From NCBI RefSeq assembly GCF_021869535.1, contig NW_026262712.1, positions 50,016,884 through 50,080,883 on the forward strand: 64,000 nt of DNA, written 5' to 3'. The translations under genes and the position numbers were made by a program. Origin of the DNA: Mytilus californianus. Lineage: Eukaryota > Mollusca > Bivalvia > Mytilida > Mytilidae. Positions 10,116 to 20,894 of the stretch are shown here, one piece after another. The notes under the pieces are model-generated. The model saw only the letters and a list, made by a program, of their open reading frames with translations, was not told the origin of the DNA and ran no database searches. The first letter of the stretch is position 1. Every line of letters starts with the position of its first letter.

Positions 10116-10969
10116 TTGAAATTTTGTTTGATGTTGACCGAAGATTTTGCTGTGTTTTAAGTGCGGATTTTAGAAGCGTCAATACCATATGCTCTTTATG
10201 TTTTTTTGCAGCATAAGCTGTTTTATTTTATATGTCTACTTTCAAATTCTGGCAATATTTTCATTGTTTTTGTGTATATTTTTATAACTATGATTCAAAC
10301 AAACACGGTATCATATATAAAATACATTTTGACAAATTTGGGAACTATAACCTACACTTGCATTAGGTAGTTGTTGCTATTGACGAAGAAGTGTCTTTCC
10401 GCGATACAACTTTCCGTCTACTGTAATGATGACAGTCCATCGTAACTGAGTTGAGTTTTATAAATCATTGCTATATTTGATTGCGAATTCTCCATACTTT
10501 AAATGAAGTGGTAACTTCCTTCGATAAAATTATTTTAGATATTTTTTAGCTGTTTTTGCTTTGTTCATTTGGTTTTCATGCTCTCAGACGTTTTAATATT
10601 GGTGGTGAAAACGTTCTCTCAAGGTCGAACCTAATGAAGGTTTTCCACGACACATGACGTGCGTATTGAAATTATTATTTATTAGCCGATACAGTGATAA
10701 AAACACAATTAATTACAAATGCTACTCTGACAATTTGTTTTACTTACAACAGGTGCGTTAGAAAATTGCTTTGTCCGTTGCACACTCTGTAATGAAACTA
10801 AATACCTCTGTAAACAAAATCAATGCAACTACAATTAACACATATACGGGTTCAATACTGGTGTCTATATAATATATTAAAATAACCATACATATACTGT
10901 AGGCCATCGAAAAATATATGTTCAAATTATAATTTTAATCTTAGACACTTAACATCTTATTGAATTCTA
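10116..10969. other. Gene-less stretch
   Basis: Short open frames overlap each other; none is recognisable. Confidence 0.4.
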
Positions 10970-11254
10970 TTGTGTGGTTTGTACCAGTACATCAGAAACC
11001 AAAATAAAATTAATGTTGTCTTCAATACAACAAGGGACAGTATTTCACCTAATAATTATTATGGAATTGACAGCGGCATTCTAGTAAAGTACCCTGCTGG
11101 GAAATATGTTTTAATGGTCGGTCCACTACATATTGAATATAAGGTAACTCCATATGAATATTTTATTATCCGCAAAGTCTTGATTTTCAGGATATATATA
11201 TATAGCGAAACATACATGCAACTGATAATAGACGAGGTAAGGTTTTTGAAATAA
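10970..11254 (+). CDS. Unidentified open frame, possible exon
   Basis: A 94-codon frame. Its middle (around GIDSGILVKYPAGKYVLMVG) has a more protein-like composition than surrounding chance frames, and it runs into AAG|GTAACT at about 11140, which resembles a splice donor. I do not recognise the family, and no acceptor or partner exon is evident. It may equally be chance. Confidence 0.15.
   Translation: MCGLYQYIRNQNKINVVFNTTRDSISPNNYYGIDSGILVKYPAGKYVLMVGPLHIEYKVTPYEYFIIRKVLIFRIYIYSETYMQLIIDEVRFLK
11162..11167 (-). promoter_or_regulatory. Candidate poly(A) signal for the receptor gene
   Basis: AATAAA on the minus strand, about 115 bases beyond the stop codon of the receptor exon. Position is plausible; no other evidence. 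Confidence 0.35.
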
Positions 11255-11280
11255 AAGCCCGACTAAAGTAGCAACCCATG

Positions 11281-12494
11281 TCACGTAATAACACAGAAAA
11301 ATACAGTTAACATGACAATCTGAAATAAAAGACTTCCAAACAAACTGACAAGGTCAAAGAACTTAGCAATATCTTTCCAAGTGATATCTTGATTGTTTGA
11401 ATCACATGGTTTGCACAGTTCCTGGTTAATTTGATGGTTGTGTGCATCGCTTTCTGATATTTTTGGATGAACATGAACAATCCGTTGGCATTTTAAAATC
11501 GTAACAATGTTTCTCAGAAAAAGTGGAACTGGGTACTTCTGGTCGCTTTTGAAGAATATCCTGAGTTGGAAAATTGTGAGAATGCATATAACGGAACTAA
11601 GAACTAAATCTCCAATTAGAAAATAACAAAGTCTTGCCATTGTTTGGGATGTTTTTGGCAAATAATTAGAAATCATCGTCATGAATACTGCTATAGCAAG
11701 TAACACAGTAATAGCATATGATATCCTCTCTCCTGATTCTGCAGGAAGCAGAAATACGAATGAGTTGAGCAATGTTAAGGAGATAACTGGAAAAATTATA
11801 TTGACCAAGAAAAACAGTGGTCGTCTATTAATTGTGATATGAACTTCAAACATAGAACCAGAATCAAAGACATAACTTGATGTCGCTGTTTTCTCCAAAT
11901 CCCACGTACCATGTTCAGTGTAATATGGTGTCATTGCTTCATTAATTGCAGAATTCATAAGAACCTCTGTTGCGAGAGAACTGTATGATACAAACTGAAG
12001 TGTACATGTCTGTTGATCGTAAGGGAAGTATGTGACATCAACCTGACAGGACGTTTCGATTATATCAGGTGGTGTCCATATTGCTAATCCGTAGTAATAT
12101 AGTCGAATCGACACGAAATCTTGTCCAACACTTTTCAAAGAATCAATCACATTTGCTAGAAATACTGTTGGTTTCCATATTTTATCTTGTGGAATGGTTG
12201 TAGTGAACGTCATGTTATAGTCAATAGGATTCCATGATAGTCTGTCGTCGAACCATACACCAATAAATACGCCAGTAACGGCAAATTTCCCGCTAACCTC
12301 GTCAAAATCTCTGATGCTGACTAAACTAAATGATGCATTTACTATTGTAGTGGACTGGTCTATGGGAGGTCTTATATCTTTGTTGTACCCTTTTAGTAAG
12401 TCCGTATGCAGGTTATTAACGTCTGAAAGTGTGTTTGCTTGAATGACTGTAAAACAGTAGACCAGAACAAACGAAATGCCAAAAAGAATCCTAT
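11281..12494 (-). CDS. Nicotinic-type Cys-loop ligand-gated ion channel subunit, terminal exon
   Basis: Pentameric ligand-gated channel subunit of the plasma membrane, close to molluscan nicotinic receptor subunits. Residues are numbered over the open frame 12531-11281 (416 codons). The extracellular domain has the Cys-loop C162-13 residues-C176 with FPYDQQ inside. M1 is about 238-262, M2 about 269-290 preceded by SGER (the Glu is typical of cation-selective channels), M3 about 299-325, a short cytoplasmic loop, and M4 about 391-414. The vicinal Cys pair of loop C is absent and the loop B Trp position appears to be Tyr (VSYSS), so it looks like a non-alpha subunit. The frame opens with TTG, has no ATG before residue 107, and has an in-frame stop just upstream. 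Two strong acceptors in the same phase (TTTTTAG ending at 12495; TTTTACAG ending at 12447) show that a 5' exon is missing. The hydrophobic leader could therefore be a true signal peptide or translated intron. The 5' exon was not found. Confidence 0.9.
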
Positions 12495-12531
12495 CTAAAA
12501 ATATGAAAGGAAGAATGATTACGAACAGCAA

Positions 12532-13870
12532 TGATAATTATATATATATATTTGGAGTTCTAGCTAGTTTTATATTAGGTAAACATGAACTACGGTTTTT
12601 GAAAGGCAAAAGTAAATACTGTCATGTTTTTACGCATTTAAATATCTTATTGACATATAAAATAGGTAAATAAGCTAGTAATATAGTAAATGATAAGCTC
12701 ATTAAAAAGCCAATGAATGTTTTGTAATATTGATTATCTGATTGCAATCACGTGACTTATCATGCAAGTAGCGGTTAGTGTAGACTTGTTAATATTTACA
12801 CAGTACTTCGCAAGATGCATTTAAGTAATTAAAAATGTGAAATCAATAAAGCAGAAAAAAAACCAAAACTATTCCAGCCTTTAAAACAACGCCAAAATAG
12901 GCATACTATCGAGGGACAATAGAGAGATCCGACAAAATAAGTCAACCATAGGCTATGATCCTCAAAATAAAAGAAATTCTTCGTTTTATTAATCCCAGGA
13001 TAACACGGATAACTAATCGATTGATCAAATGTGTTAATTTGAGCTTAATACAAACAATTCAACCACATTTCCCAATTAAAAGTTATAGAAATGTTAGTTT
13101 AAATTTTAATTCATTTCTAATAACACATTCAATTCAATTATTTCTATAAGTTTTCTCTCCTGTTTCAGAATATCAAATGTATTTAATATCATAAAAGTAT
13201 AGCTAATAAAAGTACCGATTAGTTTCAAATTTACAAAGAAATGTGCATTTTAAGTGAAAGAAAAGAGATGTCGGTTATACGTCATTGACACGCAGCCAAA
13301 TAATAAAATATAACCTACAAGACAATGTAGGTGGTCCTTACTTGGAACAGGCACATCAATATATTGAGGAACCGCACTGTTTATTTTTTAATTATTAATT
13401 ATTGAAATACGTAAAAGATGTCGACAGTCCGATAACATCAACTAGAAATTTTTTTTTAAACATTTAAGCATTTAGTGTACAATTCTGTATTTTGTTGAAA
13501 AATCAATGTTGGCCTCTAGATGACATTTGAGACATGTTCCGATGAGTTGTTCCCTCATTAACGTATACCCCACATACTATTTCATTGGCATTAGATATTT
13601 ACTTACGTATACCTGTATGATATTGTTACTAAAGATGACAAAAACACAGATAAAATTATATATAAATAACACATAGCTGATAGGGTGATAGAGCATATTA
13701 TTACCCCGAGAAAACACTGTCAACTGAGGGGTACCAATCTGCTCGTTCTCCATATCAACTTTGAGTTATTTAATTTATTATTCCGAATGTTCAATCATTA
13801 TCGTCTTTTACTGTTTAATTTTGAATTGAAAGTTCTATGACATCACGTACATATCAACGTTACAGTTATT
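12532..13870. other. Gene-less stretch upstream of the receptor exon
   Basis: Expected to hold the intron and perhaps the first exon of the receptor gene. I could not identify an ATG-containing exon with a donor in the right phase. An AT run lies at 12538-12551. Confidence 0.4.
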
Positions 13871-14703
13871 ACAAGAAAGTAAACAACAAAAATACCGAAC
13901 TCCAAGAAAAATTCAAAACGAAAAGTCCCTTAACAATTGGCAAAATCAAAAGCTCAAACACATCAAACGAATGAAAAATAACAGTCATATTCCTGACATG
14001 GAACAGGCATTTTCTTATGTAGAAAATGGTGGATTAAACCTGGTTTTAAAGCTAGCTTAACCTGTCACTTGTATGACAGTCGCAAAAAATTCAATTATAT
14101 TGACAACAATGTGTAAACAAAACAAACAGACATAATAGGTAAAAATGTCAAAAATAGGGGTACAGCAGTAAACATTGTGTTATAATCTCAATCACTATAA
14201 AAACAAACAAATATGTCAACAAAGAAAAACAAAATTGCATATAAACAAAGCACATACGCAAAATTGAAACACAAGAATACAAAAAAGACAACAGCACAAC
14301 AACATAATGGCTGAATGTTCCGAGCCACGTCTAAAAGATATTACCAAAAAATGGACCAAACAGTAAACGTTAATAATTTGCAAAGACAAATAAAAGAATA
14401 CTATAACACGTGATTAAGAAACAGCGGCAGTACCTAGAATCTATACACCAAGACCACCATGTATTATTTGTGAAGTTGATACAGAATATATTTTTAACGA
14501 GGTCTTGGTTGGTATTTTCCGATGAACCTTTTCAGAAAAAGGACGAAACGTTCTTTGACATAACCCTGGTTCATCACTTGATGCTCAGACACTGGTGACG
14601 TTTTACAAAGTTTGAGTAGAAGCTGCAAGCTCTTGAATACCGAATGAGTTAGGAAATGTATATCCCATTTGTAGGTGAAGTTGGTATATTGCTACTAGGT
14701 AGG
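13871..14703 (-). mobile_element. 5'-truncated Penelope-like element, RT thumb plus tail A
   Basis: The minus strand from 14703 reproduces the C-terminal RT part of the PLE at 20.27-20.54 kb (matching its IPTSPAYGIYISQLIRYSRA region), then a non-coding spacer, then tail A down to 13871 (CATACAAGTGACAGG, GTCAGGAATATGAC). It breaks off inside the RT, as expected of a 5'-truncated insertion. The spacer between RT and tail is about 200 bp longer than in the plus-strand copy. It is coding-dead. Confidence 0.75.
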
Positions 14704-15800
14704 GTACAAAAGCAACAGAAGTGAAGCAAGATATATTTTTTATATTGACATTCTATGAAAACGTTCATGGGCCAAAACGTAGAACTTTTGCATTGTCTTT
14801 AAATTATTTGCTGTAAATTCAATATATAGTCCTTTTAAATTATCGATTTTTGGCACGAGAGGGTGACATTAAAAAATTTGTCTCCCGCTGAGTCATGGGA
14901 TAGAGTAAATTATCAACCTCTCTCAAATGAGCCAACCACAGTCTTGCATTTTAAGATGAAACATAATAATACTTAACACTACCCGATGAAAGCTGAGAGT
15001 ACTAGATGTGTTTATTTAATGTATGTAGAAATCATGAACTTTAACTTTCTACAATAGGCAGTTGAACGTCAGTATTATATTGACACATAAATATAAAAGG
15101 CCGTGTTTTAAAGACATGATCTCGAACTGTGCTAAAAATAAGTTTGTCTACACAATATCAATATAGGATAGTCGTATAATGAATAATATTGACCAGTTTT
15201 ATTTAAGCCAGAAATATTTTTTAAACAATCACAAGAAATTAAGTCAAATGCATTGAACTTTTGATACACCCAATGGGACTTTCTGTCTAGTGCAATTATA
15301 CTGGTTACAGTAATAACATGTTGAAGATAAGAAAAACGAATTTGAACTATTGTGGCTTACTACTGACATTGTATACATGTACGCGAGTTAATAAATACAG
15401 GACAATCAACAATAAATCATTCTGTTTCGAGGAATAATCAAAATTGCAAAAAACAAAATCTTTAAAAGAAAATTAAATCAATATTGAAAAAAGTAGTCTT
15501 GAACATTTTAAATCTAGCACTGTATTTCCGTGTGATTATAGAAATCTGTTTATTACAGAAAAAGACAACCTAGATGATACAATGAGTCGTTTTTGAAACT
15601 GTAGATACCAGAATATAATATATTTACCGAAAACATAGGATCGCTAGGATTTATTACTACTTTTGTCACAAAGTTTATAGAGTCAAGCAAAAGTGACCTA
15701 AGGAACAAATAAGCTTGGTCTCAAATAAAAATTTCCGTTGACATTTAGTTCATTTTAATATTTTATTTAAAATACATGGGTATGGCATAATATGTCAAAT
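14704..15800. other. Gene-less stretch
   Basis: No gene or recognisable repeat seen. Confidence 0.4.
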
Positions 15801-16335
15801 GCTGGGTCATATATGGGTCGATATCCAAATACGCCTAAACTTCTGGGACATATATGGGTCGATATCCCAATACGCCTCAACTGCTGGGACATATATGGGT
15901 CGATATCCCAATACGCCTCAACTTCTGGGACATATATTGGTCGATATCCCAATACGCCTCAACTTCTTGGACATATATGGGTCGATATCCGAATACGCCT
16001 CAACTTCTGGGACAAATATGGGTCGATATCCCAATACGCCTCAACTTCTGGGACATATAAGGGTCGATATCCCAATACGCCTCAACTTCTGGGACATATA
16101 TGGGTCGATATCCCAATACGCCTCAACTGCTGGGACATATATGGGTCGATATCCCTATACTCCTCAACTTCTGGGACATATATGGGTCGATATCCTAATA
16201 CGCCTCAACTTCTGGGACATATATGGGTCGATATCCCAATACGCCTCAAATGCTGGGACATATATATGGGTCGATATCCCAATACGCCTCAAATGTTGGG
16301 ACATATATGGGTCGATATCCCAATACGCCTCAAAT
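15801..16335. repeat. 41-bp minisatellite, about 13 copies
   Basis: Tandem units with consensus parts GGGACATATATGGGTCGATA and TCCCAATACGCCTCAACTTCT. Copies differ at a few positions, and one copy near 16261 has an extra TA. The plus-strand unit has no stop in any frame; because 41 is not a multiple of 3, each frame cycles through all three phases, giving long but almost certainly spurious open frames (up to 190 codons) with a 41-residue peptide period. Each unit holds the near-palindrome GGGTCGATATCCC. Confidence 0.95.
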
Positions 16336-16581
16336 TGAGGAACTCAAATAGAGTACGTAAATAAGAAAAAATCTCCGTGTAGTGATATTTGACATATTTC
16401 AATTTTTAACAAGTAACTGATCTTAACCATTTGAGCTGAAGAGCAAAGGACCGTAGAATAAAGGTCTCAGAATTATGGAGTTATTAAATATATGCATACA
16501 ATTAATTTTCAAAGAACCTTTTCAACTTGGGAAGCCTCATCGCAAAGGGTATTTTGGAGTATGCTAAATTACGGAAAAATT
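16336..16581. other. Gene-less spacer
   Basis: Nothing recognised. Confidence 0.4.
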
Positions 16582-16690
16582 AATGCCTGTACCAAGTCAG
16601 GAATATGACAGTATATTTTGATGTTGCTATTTGATTAGGGACTTTCCGTTTTGAATTTCTGCGGAGTTCGGTTTTACTTTTTGCAACACA
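16582..16690 (+). repeat. PLE-type 3' tail A, short fragment
   Basis: AATGCCTGTACCAAGTCAGG through GGACTTTCCGTTTTGAATTT to GGAGTTCGG and TTTTTGCAACA: the last 110 bp of tail A with a small internal deletion. Confidence 0.7.
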
Positions 16691-17200
16691 CACCGAAAAC
16701 TGAACCACATTTGTAAAAATGTCTTGAAACCAGCCATCATACATATCCAAGTCTTCGACATTGGGAAAGGGATTAAGAAAAAATGCTACCATTAAGGCCT
16801 ACCTGAAATCAATGGCGCAAATTGGTCAATATATAATTATGATAAAACATAGTAAAGAATTTGACCCAACTTATAATGTGTGTGATTTCTTTTTCAATCA
16901 TGGAACGTTCATTGAAAAATTATATATCATTACAAACCCATGAAAATATTTTTTAGTCCTACATTCAATTAGTTTAATATTGTAGTGCTCTCTTTGATTC
17001 AATAATTCAAAGCGAGTAGAAAATGTTAATACTCCTGTTTCGAGCCGAGTACAAATACAGCTGATATTTAAAAAAACTAGTTATTGTCTTTATCCTGCAA
17101 TGAATTTTGTACATTTTTTTCCATCCCAATCGTTGAATTTATTTTTGAAAGAAATCGACATGACTTAAACGCGGACCGCGATGAGGACCCCAAATTGACC
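16691..17200. other. Gene-less stretch
   Basis: Nothing recognised. Confidence 0.4.
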
Positions 17201-17400
17201 TGTAACGTAAACATTAACTTGACATAACCGTTCGCTCGCAACAGAAGCAGGATACCAGGAGACTGTATCCGTCTGGTATACGTATATCGCTTCGTGTTAT
17301 CTGTACACCTGTATATATAAGTATAGTAGAGAGGTCGATTGCAGAATAAATAACTGTATTTTAGATAACTTCTTTACGAGTTCGTAGGTGATATAATTCA
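17201..17400 (+). promoter_or_regulatory. Promoter-like segment, possible solo LTR
   Basis: Begins TGTAACGTAAACATT after a GC-richer flank. It contains a strong TATA box (TATATATAAG, 17312-17321) followed 24 bases later by AATAAA (17345-17350). A TATA box and poly(A) signal this close, in a TGTAAC-starting segment, resemble the U3-R part of an LTR. I found no matching second LTR, clear 3' CA end or target duplication. Confidence 0.3.
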
Positions 17401-17577
17401 ATCCAACTATTTTCAAGTGACCCTTTTCCAGAACAAACCTTCTGATTTGTTTTTATAATTTGTTCAAAATCTTTTATCTTCAAAGTTTCAACAAAGGACA
17501 AAAATCAGACAATAGTTTTAAGTAACGCTCTTTTATTGCTTGTGAACACAGCCAAGTTCCCATTCCATTATATAGAT

Positions 17578-17830
17578 ATAAGATGTGGTATGAGTGCCAA
17601 TGAGGCAACTCTCCATCCAAGTCAAAATTTATAAAAATAAACCATTATAGGTCACAGTACGGTCTTCAATACGGAGCCTTGGCTCACACCGAACAGTAAG
17701 CTATAAAGGGCTCCATAAATTACTAGTGTAAAACCATTCAAACGGGAAAACCAACGGTCTAATATATATAAAAAACGAGAAACGAGAAACACTTATGAAC
17801 CACATCAACAAACGACAACTACTGAATAGG
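17578..17830 (-). repeat. Abundant mussel-type repeat C
   Basis: The minus strand contains GAGAGTTGCCTCATTGGCAC and CATACCACATCTT, shared with 27853-27950 (plus), with each 4.2-kb unit (for example about 34300-34405), and partly with 3568-3600 and 52061-52130. Non-coding; probably a SINE-like or 3'-end-derived repeat. Confidence 0.6.
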
Positions 17831-17859
17831 CTGGTTCTCTCCCTTGCACAAGTAACTTA

Positions 17860-18417
17860 ACAGGAAAAACTTATTATACTAAATTTGTTGGGTCTCTGGA
17901 CTGTTCCACGGAAAATGTGGTTTACGGAATTAAATGTACTTTGTGTGGACTAAATGTACTTTATGTTGGTGAAACTCGACAAACTTTGCGTAAAACGGTT
18001 AATCAACACCGGTCTGATATTAAAGATCCGCAATTCCGGGTTCTTTATAACCATTTTAATCAACCAGACCATGGTCCTTCATTATCTATGAAAGAACGCA
18101 TCATTGAGTAAATTTATCACCGCACCAATAGCCCTATACTAAGTACTCCTTTCCGAAAAGATAGAGAAAATTTCTGGATAAGGGAACTAGGTACTGCAAT
18201 GACATATGGTTGCAATGATAATATCAAAGGAGTAGGACATTTTTCAAGTCCAGCCTGCAGTGATGTAAATGTAATGAGCTCATTTAATACTACTTCAAGA
18301 CACCAGCGTAGTCATGAGCAAAAACATTACCATCGGCCTAATGTAAAAAAGTCTTCCAATCTAGATCGTCCTCTGGGAGTTTTGATTACGTTCTTCTACA
18401 TCTTCATCATCCGCTAG
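17860..18417 (+). pseudogene. PLE GIY-YIG endonuclease domain
   Basis: Would nick target DNA for retrotransposon insertion. The frame reads VVYGIKCTLCGLN then LYVGET, the GIY and YIG motifs, followed by a conserved Arg (QTLRKT) and a downstream Glu (KERIIE). Cysteines of KCTLC and histidines of NQHRSDI and YNHFNQ form the CCHH pattern of PLE endonucleases. A single in-frame TAA (18109-18111) interrupts it; the same frame then continues open to 18417 with YGCNDNIKGVGHFSSPACSD-type sequence typical of this family. The frame is open upstream to at least 17860, but no initiating ATG is evident. Confidence 0.85.
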
Positions 18418-18497
18418 AGTTTACTCTATTAGAACCTTTATGTCTCACTGCCTGTTATTTTTCTAAAATGTTTGAGAGATTATGCACTTGACAAAGG

Positions 18498-19130
18498 ATG
18501 CATAAATACATTTCCTCCAATATACAGACTGGTCAGTATATTTGTGATGTAGCTCTTTTCCTTCTATTTAAACCAGTGAGATCGGAACCTTTACATGATG
18601 AAAAGATGAAATTCCTTCCTGTTCATTTTACCAGTAAAGGAATTGATGCAATCAACATCAGCAACGTTCTACATCACAAGGAGGTAACATTTAAAATTCC
18701 ACTTTATTTTCAAAATCAGTCTGTTCCTATTGTATCCTACAAGTACACCAAAACCATTGCATCTAAAGTATTTAACTGCAAGCATTGCAGGACCTTGATT
18801 TAGAACAATACATGAAAAACCCTCTGACATGTGACTGTTCCCACTCGCCTTATATTTACAGCACCTCTGGTCATGTTATTACTGAGGATCTAAACATAAT
18901 TCAACATGAACATCTCCGAAAGGTGATATCTCATGGTCCTAAGTTTAGAGAACACCAACACATCAATTGGAACCATAACTTCAAAATAATTATGGATTCC
19001 ATTGAGGACTACGCCAGAGCATGGGTTAAACTAGAATAAGTTGAACTTGACACTTTGACGGAATTGATCAAAACAATCAGGTCTCTGATAAAACGTCGAA
19101 TTCATAAGTTGAAAAAACTGTGTAAATGAT
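18498..19130 (+). pseudogene. PLE linker domain with CxC motif
   Basis: Two open pieces in different frames (18498-18803 and 18785-19039). The second contains LTCDCSHSPY, a CxC motif, followed by GHVITEDLNIIQHEHL and a charged helical stretch. This segment joins the endonuclease to the RT in Naiad-type PLEs. A frameshift lies near 18790, and there are stops at 19037 (TAA) and 19127 (TGA). The same domain appears as the 112-codon frame in each 4.2-kb unit. Confidence 0.8.
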
Positions 19131-20500
19131 CGACCAAAGTCCGTTTGCAGAGCCAAAGAAGCTGTAAAATGTCTATCATATCTTCACGATAAATATGTTT
19201 TTGTTCCTGCGGACAAAGATTCAAATAATATTGTCCTTGTATGTAAATCGTACTACTACGAGTGTCTTGTAAAAGAATTAGGAATAAATGAACACTCAGG
19301 TAATCCCACATACAAAAACATATCATTTGACAAGGATGAGATTTTGGCGAATCATGAGTCCTTCATCGCTTCAATGAACATTACATCGGAGGACTTACCT
19401 TGTTTGTATTGGATACCTAATCTTCACAAAATTCCATACAAACAACGGTACATTGCCTGCTCATCCGCATGTTCGACGAAGGAATTGTCAATTAGATTGA
19501 CAAAATTCTGTCCGCAATGAAATATGGTCTTTAGAAATACTGTGAAACTGTTCACTCGCGTAGTGGTATAACCATATGTGGATTCTTAAAAACTCTTAAG
19601 AACTTCTGGATAATTTTAAATCTCGATCTTTCTCTGAAATTAGTTCTATTTAAACCTTTGATTTTTCAACACTGTATACCTCCATTCCCATGTGAAATTG
19701 AAAAATCGTCTTAATAATCCACAATGCTCTTCAACACAAAAATGGTAGCATACGCTATAAATTTATTACTTTGGGATACCATACGGCATACTTTGGTTAT
19801 AGTGAACAGGAGGTAAAAACATGCTACAAGAGGAACAGGTGATCAGTATGCTGGAGTTTCTTATTGACAACATATTTGTTGAATTTGGAGGTAGACTTTT
19901 TCAACAAATTGTCGGCATTCCTATGAGAACGAATTATGGGCCTCTCCTTGCCGACCTCTTCTTATTTTCATATGAGTCGGAGTTCCTTCAGAAATTTGTC
20001 ATAAACAAGAAGATCAAAGAAGCCAGATCATTTAGTTTCACATTCAGATATATTGATGATATTCTTTCCATTAACAATCCAAATTTTCTGATTGGGTTCC
20101 ATTAATATATCCTCCAGAACTAGAAATTAAAAAAACAACAAACACGGCTACCTCTGCCTAATTTTTATACGTATACCTCGAATTTGACATACGCGGTCAT
20201 CTCAGTACCAGAATCTATGTCAAACGAGACGATTTTAATTTGGAAATTATCAATTTCTCCCACCTAAATAGCAATATACCAACTTCACCTGCATATGGGA
20301 TATACATTTCCCAACTCATTCGGTATTCAAGAGCTTGTAGCTGCTACTCAGACTTAGTAAAACGTTACCAGTGTCTGAGCAGAAAGTTGATGAACCAGGG
20401 TTATGTCAAAGAACGTCTCGTCCTTTTTCTATAAAGTTCATCGGAAGATACCAACAAGACCTTGTTGATAAATATTCCGTATCAATTTCACAAATAATAC
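19130..20500 (+). pseudogene. PLE reverse transcriptase
   Basis: N-terminal RT block FVPADKDSNNIVLVCKS (about 19198) and YWIPNLHKIPYKQRYIA (about 19411); motif A FDFSTLYTSIP (about 19659); GIPMRTNYGPLLAD (about 19915) where the family usually has GIPMGTNCAP; catalytic YIDD (about 20050); thumb region IPTSPAYGIYISQLIRYSRA (about 20276). At least four frameshifts or stops break it up. The catalytic Asp residues of motifs A and C are still encoded. Confidence 0.85.
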
Positions 20501-20604
20501 ACGATGGTCTTGAAGTATAGATTCTAGGTACTGACGTTGTTTATCATACTAATTATACTGTTTGTTTTGTTCACACATTGTTGTCAATACAATGGAATTT
20601 TATG

Positions 20605-20830
20605 CGACTGTCATACAAGCGAGAAGTTTAGCTAGCTATAAAACCAGCTTCAACCCACCATTTTCTACGTGAGAAAATGCCTGTACCAAGTCAGGAATAT
20701 GACAGTTGTTATCCATTCGTTTGATGTGTTTCGGCTTTTGATTTTGTCATTTGATTAAGGACTTTCCGTTTTAAATTTTCCTCGGAGTTCGGTATTTTTG
20801 TTATTTTACTTTTTGCAACATACGGGTATC
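20605..20830 (+). repeat. PLE 3' tail A
   Basis: Runs from the ATGCGACTGTCATACAAGCG block through GTACCAAGTCAGGAATATGAC to the TTTTTGCAACA end. Shorter copies of the same tail occur at 4731, 13871 (minus), 16582, 58421 (minus) and 62690 (minus). Confidence 0.75.
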
Positions 20831-20890
20831 TGAGATACTCTTGTCTATCTGCCAGAGCCTCTGAGATACCCTTGTCTATCTGCCAGAGCC
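20829..20890. repeat. 31-bp direct tandem duplication
   Basis: TCTGAGATAC.CTTGTCTATCTGCCAGAGC occurs twice head to tail, directly after the PLE tail. Confidence 0.8.
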
Positions 20891-20894
20891 AAAT

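Larger units (their letters stand above)
17842..20830 (+). mobile_element. Penelope-like element of permuted (Naiad-type) order, dead
   Basis: Order along the plus strand: GIY-YIG endonuclease (17860-18417), linker with CxC motif (18498-19130), reverse transcriptase (19130-20500), 3' tail A (20605-20830). Canonical PLEs carry the endonuclease after the RT. The N-terminal endonuclease joined to the RT by a short CxC domain is the described hallmark of Naiad elements, which are abundant in invertebrates including bivalves. Several stops and frameshifts make it non-functional. No flanking target duplication was recognised. Confidence 0.85.

Noticed and set aside
15801..16335. Long repetitive open frames (up to 190 codons) as a real protein
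   Set aside because: All three plus frames are open because the 41-bp unit lacks stops. There is no start context, splice context or sequence beyond the array.
18109..18111. In-frame stop in the PLE endonuclease as a recoded codon
   Set aside because: It is TAA, not TGA, and other parts of the element are frameshifted; simple decay is the better explanation.
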